DNA of 64,000 nucleotides from an uncultured Bacteroidaceae bacterium (GTDB taxonomy: Bacteria; Bacteroidota; Bacteroidia; Bacteroidales; Bacteroidaceae), in contig CAJOLR010000002.1 of the NCBI GenBank assembly GCA_905235565.1, forward strand, positions 18,005 to 82,004, in the 5' to 3' direction. Under the pieces are notes generated by a model. It searched no databases and was not told the origin of the DNA. It worked only from the letters and a program-made list of their open reading frames with translations. The number at the start of each line of letters is the position of its first letter. The stretch's first letter is position 1. Shown here one piece after another: positions 60,358 to 64,000 of the stretch. Both the position numbers and the translations under genes were made by a program.

Positions 60358-60954
60358 TTACTCCTTATGGCGTTTTACAAGTTCGGCGGCAAGCTCCTCA
60401 ATGCGGTGTCCCTTTGAGGTAAGCAGAACAATGAGGTGGTAAATCAGGTCCGATGCCTCATAGATCAGGCGGTCATCAGTGCCGTTTGTGGCCTCGATGA
60501 CTGTTTCCACGGCCTCTTCGCCAACCTTCTGGGCCATACGGTTAACTCCACTCTTGAAAAGTGAAGTGGTGTATGAACCTTCGGGCATCTCCTTGAAGCG
60601 GCGGTCAATGAAATCCTGCAGGTAAGAGAGGAAGTTCAGGTCAACTGAGTTCTGCTCGTTCCAGCATGTATCGGCACCGGTGTGGCATACCGGGCCATCA
60701 GGACGTGCCTTGATGAGCAGGGTGTCCTTGTCGCAATCCAGCAGGATATCTTTTACGTTAAGATAGTTGCCGCTGGTTTCTCCTTTTGTCCAAAGGCAGT
60801 TTCTGGTGCGGCTCCAGAATGTGACTTTTCCGGTTTCGACGGTCTTATCATAGGCCTCCCTGTTCATGAAACCAAGCATCAGGACCTTGCGTGTTACATT
60901 GTCCTGAACGATTGCGGGCACAAGACCGCCCATCTTTTCAAAATCTATATCCAT
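60358..60954 (-). CDS. hisI: Bifunctional phosphoribosyl-AMP cyclohydrolase / phosphoribosyl-ATP pyrophosphatase
   Basis: A 198-residue fused HisI-HisE protein, steps 2 and 3 of histidine synthesis. The HisI half has VTFWSRTRNCLWTKGETSGN and the zinc-site VCHTGADTCW; the HisE half (from ~105) has KVGEEAVETVIEATNG and LIYEASDLIYHLIVLL. The order and length match bifunctional HisIE. It starts 10 bp after hisF and ends directly at the ftsE start. Confidence 0.97.
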   Translation of the reverse strand: MDIDFEKMGGLVPAIVQDNVTRKVLMLGFMNREAYDKTVETGKVTFWSRTRNCLWTKGETSGNYLNVKDILLDCDKDTLLIKARPDGPVCHTGADTCWNEQNSVDLNFLSYLQDFIDRRFKEMPEGSYTTSLFKSGVNRMAQKVGEEAVETVIEATNGTDDRLIYEASDLIYHLIVLLTSKGHRIEELAAELVKRHKE

Positions 60955-60964
60955 TTTGGTATAA

Positions 60965-61720
60965 TTATAATCTAATCGGAATATTCAAACCGCAAAGGTA
61001 CTGCTTTAATTCGGGAATCGGTATTTCTCCAAAATGAAAAACGCTTGCAGCCAGTGCGGCATCGGCGTGACCCTCTATGAAAGCGTCCCTGAAATGCTCC
61101 TTGGCGCCAGCTCCGCCCGATGCTATCACAGGGATGCTCAGATTGTCCGAAAGATACCGCAGGGCCTCATTGGCAAATCCCTGCTTGACTCCGTCGTGGT
61201 CCATGCTGGTAAACAGGATTTCACCTGCACCGCGCTGCTGAGCCTCCCGGGCCCATTCAAACAGCATGCGGTCTGTGGGTACGCGGCCACCGTTAAGGAA
61301 ACAGCGCCACCCCTCATCGGTCTGCTTTGCGTCAATGGCAACTACGCATACCTGCGATCCGAAATTCAGAGCTATCCGGTCAATGAGCCCGGGGTCCTTT
61401 ATGGCGGCCGAGTTGACCGATACCTTATCGGCTCCGGCCTTTAGGAGACGCTCCACGTCCTTTAGCTCATGTATACCGCCGCCTACGGTAAAGGGAATGG
61501 ATATGCCGGCGGCTATGCGCTCTACTAATTCTGTAAAAGTTTTTCTGTCTTCAAAAGAAGCCGTTATATCCAGGAATACCAGCTCGTCGGCCCCCTGCCG
61601 GCTGTAGAGCCTGCCAAGTTCAACGGGATCTCCCGCATCACGCAGGTTTACAAAATTGGTACCCTTGACAGTGCGTCCGTCACATATGTCCAGACAGGGT
61701 ATTATTCTCTTTGCTAACAT
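60965..61720 (-). CDS. hisF: Imidazole glycerol phosphate synthase, cyclase subunit
   Basis: A 251-residue HisF barrel, which uses ammonia from HisH to form imidazole-glycerol phosphate. [20 protein letters not shown], the catalytic Asp in CLDICDG and in [11 protein letters not shown], and phosphate loops such as GGGIHELKD and [10 protein letters not shown] are present. It lies 3 bp after hisA and before hisIE. Confidence 0.97.
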   Translation of the reverse strand: MLAKRIIPCLDICDGRTVKGTNFVNLRDAGDPVELGRLYSRQGADELVFLDITASFEDRKTFTELVERIAAGISIPFTVGGGIHELKDVERLLKAGADKVSVNSAAIKDPGLIDRIALNFGSQVCVVAIDAKQTDEGWRCFLNGGRVPTDRMLFEWAREAQQRGAGEILFTSMDHDGVKQGFANEALRYLSDNLSIPVIASGGAGAKEHFRDAFIEGHADAALAASVFHFGEIPIPELKQYLCGLNIPIRL

Positions 61721-61723
61721 GAC

Positions 61724-62446
61724 TTATTCCTGGCTTAATCCTGATAGTTGCTCAAGTGTTATCCGTCCCTCATAATAGGCTTTTCCAACTATGGCTGCAG
61801 GCAAACCGGCTTCCTTCAGGTCCAGAAAGTCCTGTACTGAACTCACTCCGCCGCTGGCTATCAGCCATATGCCGGGAAATTCCTCCATCAGGGATCTGTA
61901 AAGTCCTATGGACGGCCCCTGGAGCATTCCGTCCCGGTTTATGTCGGTACATAACACCTGAGTTATTCCTTTGTGCAGATAGTTGCGGATAAAGTCGCTG
62001 AGTGACAGTGTGCTGTCCTCTTTCCATCCGTTGACCGATATCTTTCCGTCACGGGCATCGGCCCCCAGGATGATATGTTCCTGGCCATAGTCCGATATCC
62101 ATTGGTCCATGAGCTCCGGGTCTGTGACGGCGGTGCTGCCAATCGTCACCATCGCCGCACCGCAACCCAATGCGGTCTCAAGGTCTGATGTGGTTTTTAT
62201 TCCGCCTCCGAAGTCAACGGTAAGGTCCGTGTGTCCGGCTATCTTCTCAAGAGTGGGATAATTGACAATGTGTTTGCTGCGGGCTCCGTCCAGATCCACC
62301 AGATGCAGCCTTCTGATGCCGGCATCCTGAAAACGCAGGGCTATATCCAGCGGGTTGTCGCCGTAAGTCTTGCATACGTTGTAGTCACCCTTGGTGAGCC
62401 GTACGCATTTACCTTCTATTAAGTCTATGGCAGGAATTATCTCCAT
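61724..62446 (-). CDS. hisA: Phosphoribosyl-formimino-AICAR isomerase
   Basis: A 240-residue HisA, a barrel isomerase of histidine synthesis. The start MEIIPAIDLIEGKCVRLTKG with Asp8, the phosphate loops VDFGGGIKTTSDLE and IASGGVSSVQDF, and the second Asp in CTDINRDGMLQGPS are typical. It lies 5 bp after hisH and 3 bp before hisF. Confidence 0.97.
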   Translation of the reverse strand: MEIIPAIDLIEGKCVRLTKGDYNVCKTYGDNPLDIALRFQDAGIRRLHLVDLDGARSKHIVNYPTLEKIAGHTDLTVDFGGGIKTTSDLETALGCGAAMVTIGSTAVTDPELMDQWISDYGQEHIILGADARDGKISVNGWKEDSTLSLSDFIRNYLHKGITQVLCTDINRDGMLQGPSIGLYRSLMEEFPGIWLIASGGVSSVQDFLDLKEAGLPAAIVGKAYYEGRITLEQLSGLSQE

Positions 62447-62451
62447 TGGTA

Positions 62452-63042
62452 TTATATGTCAAGAAAATTCTTAAGTATGCGCTCTCCTGTGCCACCGCTC
62501 TTCTCAGGGTGGAACTGTGTGGCGTAGAAATTATCTTTGTGCAGCGATGCACTGAAAGGAAGTATGTATTCGGTCTCAGCTGCCGTCCAGTCACAAACCG
62601 GAACATAGAAACTGTGCACAAAATATACGAATTCAGGCTTGCTGAACCCTTTGAACAATCCCTGTCCGTCGGTCTTAATGGTGTTCCAACCCATATGCGG
62701 AACCTTGTTCTCATGACTTTGGGGAATGAATTTGAGCACAGGAACGTCAAAAATGCCCAGACACTCAGCGTCTCCCTCCTCGCTGCGGCTGCACATGAGC
62801 TGTTGGCCCAGGCAGATTCCCAGGACGGGTTGCTTGAGATCCCTTATCAGCAGGTCCAGTTTGCGGGCTTTGAGGTACTCCATTGTGGTGCTGGCTTCAC
62901 CGACTCCCGGGAAAATGACTTTATCGGCTCCTCTCAGTTCCTCTTCTTTGTCGGTCAGCAGAGCAGTCACGCCAAGTCTCCCCAGCGCATTTATGACCGA
63001 GTGTATGTTTCCGGCATTGTATTTGACTATTGCTAAGTTCAT
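62452..63042 (-). CDS. hisH: Imidazole glycerol phosphate synthase, glutaminase subunit
   Basis: A 196-residue HisH, a class-I glutamine amidotransferase feeding ammonia to HisF. The nucleophile Cys is in PVLGICLGQQLMC, His and Glu of the triad in YATQFHPEKSG, and the oxyanion strand GVGEASTTM is present. It is the first gene of the operon with its promoter at 63070-63077, and is divergent from ileS. Confidence 0.96.
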   Translation of the reverse strand: MNLAIVKYNAGNIHSVINALGRLGVTALLTDKEEELRGADKVIFPGVGEASTTMEYLKARKLDLLIRDLKQPVLGICLGQQLMCSRSEEGDAECLGIFDVPVLKFIPQSHENKVPHMGWNTIKTDGQGLFKGFSKPEFVYFVHSFYVPVCDWTAAETEYILPFSASLHKDNFYATQFHPEKSGGTGERILKNFLDI

Positions 63043-63069
63043 AAAGTGTCGGTATCTGTTTTTCAGCCG

Positions 63070-63077
63070 CGAAGTTA
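63070..63077 (-). promoter_or_regulatory. Probable -7 element of the his-ftsE-lys operon
   Basis: TAACTTCG (variant of TAnnTTTG) on the minus strand, 27 nt before the hisH ATG at 63042. No attenuator-like His-rich leader peptide is visible in the short leader. Confidence 0.45.
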
Positions 63078-63121
63078 CTAAAAATGATGTCTACCATCCT
63101 CAAACTTAATAATAAAATGAG

Positions 63122-63129
63122 TAAATTTG
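63122..63129 (+). promoter_or_regulatory. -7 promoter element of ileS
   Basis: TAAATTTG, 64 nt before ATG 63194. The leader is too short and unstructured for a T-box, which this phylum mostly lacks. Confidence 0.55.
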
Positions 63130-63193
63130 CGGCAAATTACGGGAAGGGACTTCTGTAATGTAGTAGCAATAGTTTGATTATCAAAAGATTATA

Positions 63194-64000
63194 ATGAAAA
63201 AGTTCGCTGAGCGTGGACAGTTGGACCTGTCAAAGGTCAACAAGGAGGTGTTGGAAGACTGGCTTAAGGAGGATCTTTTCAGCCGCAGCATAAAGGAGCG
63301 TGAAGGATTTCCTTCATTTGTATTCTATGAGGGTCCTCCCTCGGCAAACGGAATGCCAGGTATCCACCACGTCATGGCACGTACCATCAAGGACACATTC
63401 TGCCGTTACAAGACCATGTGCGGCTACCAGGTTAACCGCAAGGCAGGTTGGGATACCCACGGACTGCCGGTTGAACTTGGCGTAGAGAAGAAACTGGGCA
63501 TAACCAAGGAGGATATAGGCAAAAAGATTTCGGTGGATGACTATAACCTTAACTGCCGTACCGAGGTTATGAAGTACAAGGAGCACTGGAGTGACCTGAC
63601 TCAGAAAATCGGTTACTGGGTAGACCTTGACAACCCCTATATCACATACGATAACCGTTACATCGAGACCCTGTGGTGGCTGCTCAAGCAGCTTTACGGC
63701 AAGGGTTATCTTTATAAAGGATATACTATCCAGCCTTACTCACCCGCAGCTGGTACCGGACTTTCAAGCCATGAACTGAACCAGCCCGGCTGCTACCGTG
63801 ACGTGAAGGATACCACCGTGACCGCTCAGTTCACCATGACTGATCCCAAGCCGGAAATGAAAGGCTGGGGCACGCCCGTGTTCCTGGCATGGACCACAAC
63901 CCCGTGGACACTGCCTTCAAACACCGCTCTGTGCGTAGGCAATAAGATTGATTACGTCGCAGTCCGCACTTACAATCCTTATAACGGCCAGCCTGTAACC
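63194..64000 (+). CDS. ileS: Isoleucyl-tRNA synthetase, N-terminal part (3' end outside window)
   Basis: The first 269 codons of IleS. FYEGPPSANGMPGIHHVM holds the HIGH-type ATP motif (here GIHH). KAGWDTHGLPVELGVEKKLG is the Rossmann-fold block, and the start of the editing domain is seen at FLAWTTTPWTLPSNTALCVG (~235). The form is the eukaryote-like/Bacteroidetes type rather than the E. coli type, judging by the direct RKAGWDTHGLPVE sequence and short N-terminus. ATG 63194 is the first start after the promoter. The rest of the gene lies beyond the window. Confidence 0.95.
   Translation, partial: MKKFAERGQLDLSKVNKEVLEDWLKEDLFSRSIKEREGFPSFVFYEGPPSANGMPGIHHVMARTIKDTFCRYKTMCGYQVNRKAGWDTHGLPVELGVEKKLGITKEDIGKKISVDDYNLNCRTEVMKYKEHWSDLTQKIGYWVDLDNPYITYDNRYIETLWWLLKQLYGKGYLYKGYTIQPYSPAAGTGLSSHELNQPGCYRDVKDTTVTAQFTMTDPKPEMKGWGTPVFLAWTTTPWTLPSNTALCVGNKIDYVAVRTYNPYNGQPVT

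Noticed and set aside
63043-63193. His-leader attenuator or T-box between hisH and ileS
   Set aside because: No His codon run, no small leader ORF and no terminator/antiterminator pair can be made out in this 151-bp divergent region.
1-64000. CRISPR array, prophage or integrative element with integrase
   Set aside because: No regularly spaced direct repeats, no integrase, capsid, terminase, relaxase or transposase was seen. The deoxyribosyltransferase-like gene alone is not evidence for a prophage.
1-64000. tRNA or rRNA genes
   Set aside because: I looked through the intergenic stretches for cloverleaf and TTC-containing segments and found none that I can support.

Overview
The window looks like a chromosomal segment of a Bacteroidales bacterium, probably a gut or rumen member of the Bacteroidaceae/Prevotellaceae group. 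The clues are: start codons with almost no Shine-Dalgarno signal; many upstream copies of the Bacteroidetes -7 promoter element TAnnTTTG; an alanine/glutamate-rich tail on ribosomal protein S16; the order rseC-rnfBCDGEA; secreted glycoside hydrolases and short-signal lipoproteins; and families typical of the order (DUF4380, DUF3810, 65-residue winged-helix protein, TSCPD protein). The assignment is inference; no rRNA or other decisive marker is present.

Layout. 1-5.7 kb: end of a surface protein with Ig-like and InlB-type repeats, a membrane-anchored AraC regulator, a type-B carboxylesterase, an omega-amidase and a GH3 lipoprotein. 5.7-12.8 kb: an accessory stretch with two gene remnants, two NUDIX hydrolases, and an AT-richer restriction-modification cassette (cytosine-5 methyltransferase, EcoRII-like endonuclease, Vsr repair nuclease) beside a 5'-truncated gene. 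It also holds a deoxyribosyltransferase-like gene and small membrane or secreted proteins. 12.9-27.1 kb: a 1267-residue multidomain GH3 enzyme, a propeller-like protein, a deleted and frameshifted DUF3810 gene, rnhB, a membrane polyferredoxin with an aldo/keto reductase, an SprT-like protein, a metal P-type ATPase, a DUF4380 protein, an orphan PTS-IIC-like permease, a collapsed MATE gene and rpsP. 27.3-36.4 kb: the Rnf operon, ending in a lipoprotein reductase with two FMN-binding domains and then ispE. 36.5-48.5 kb: dnaB, pheT, yebC family, nadE, the hexuronate genes uxuA/uxuB, a metallophosphatase and lepA. 48.5-57.2 kb: acyl-CoA synthetase and PLP-binding protein, a GH2 enzyme divergent from an FtsX-type permease, rmuC and an envelope protein. 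57.2-63.0 kb: one minus-strand operon hisH-hisA-hisF-hisIE-ftsE-lysC-lysA. The window ends inside ileS.

How it fits together. Rnf, the flavinylated reductase and the polyferredoxin/reductase pair form an anaerobic electron-transfer set. GH2, GH3 (two), uxuA/uxuB and the esterase point to plant-polysaccharide use. The his/lys operon makes amino acids and carries a divisome ATPase.

The least ordinary features are: (1) four or five genes that kept their promoter, start and often their true C-terminus but lost the middle; (2) a dispersed family of small palindromes, mostly at gene ends, with a core close to GGGACWGTCCC; (3) a 165-bp element with 46-bp inverted arms and three inner hairpins between dnaB and pheT; (4) promoters only about 4 nt from the start codon, which predicts leaderless messages.
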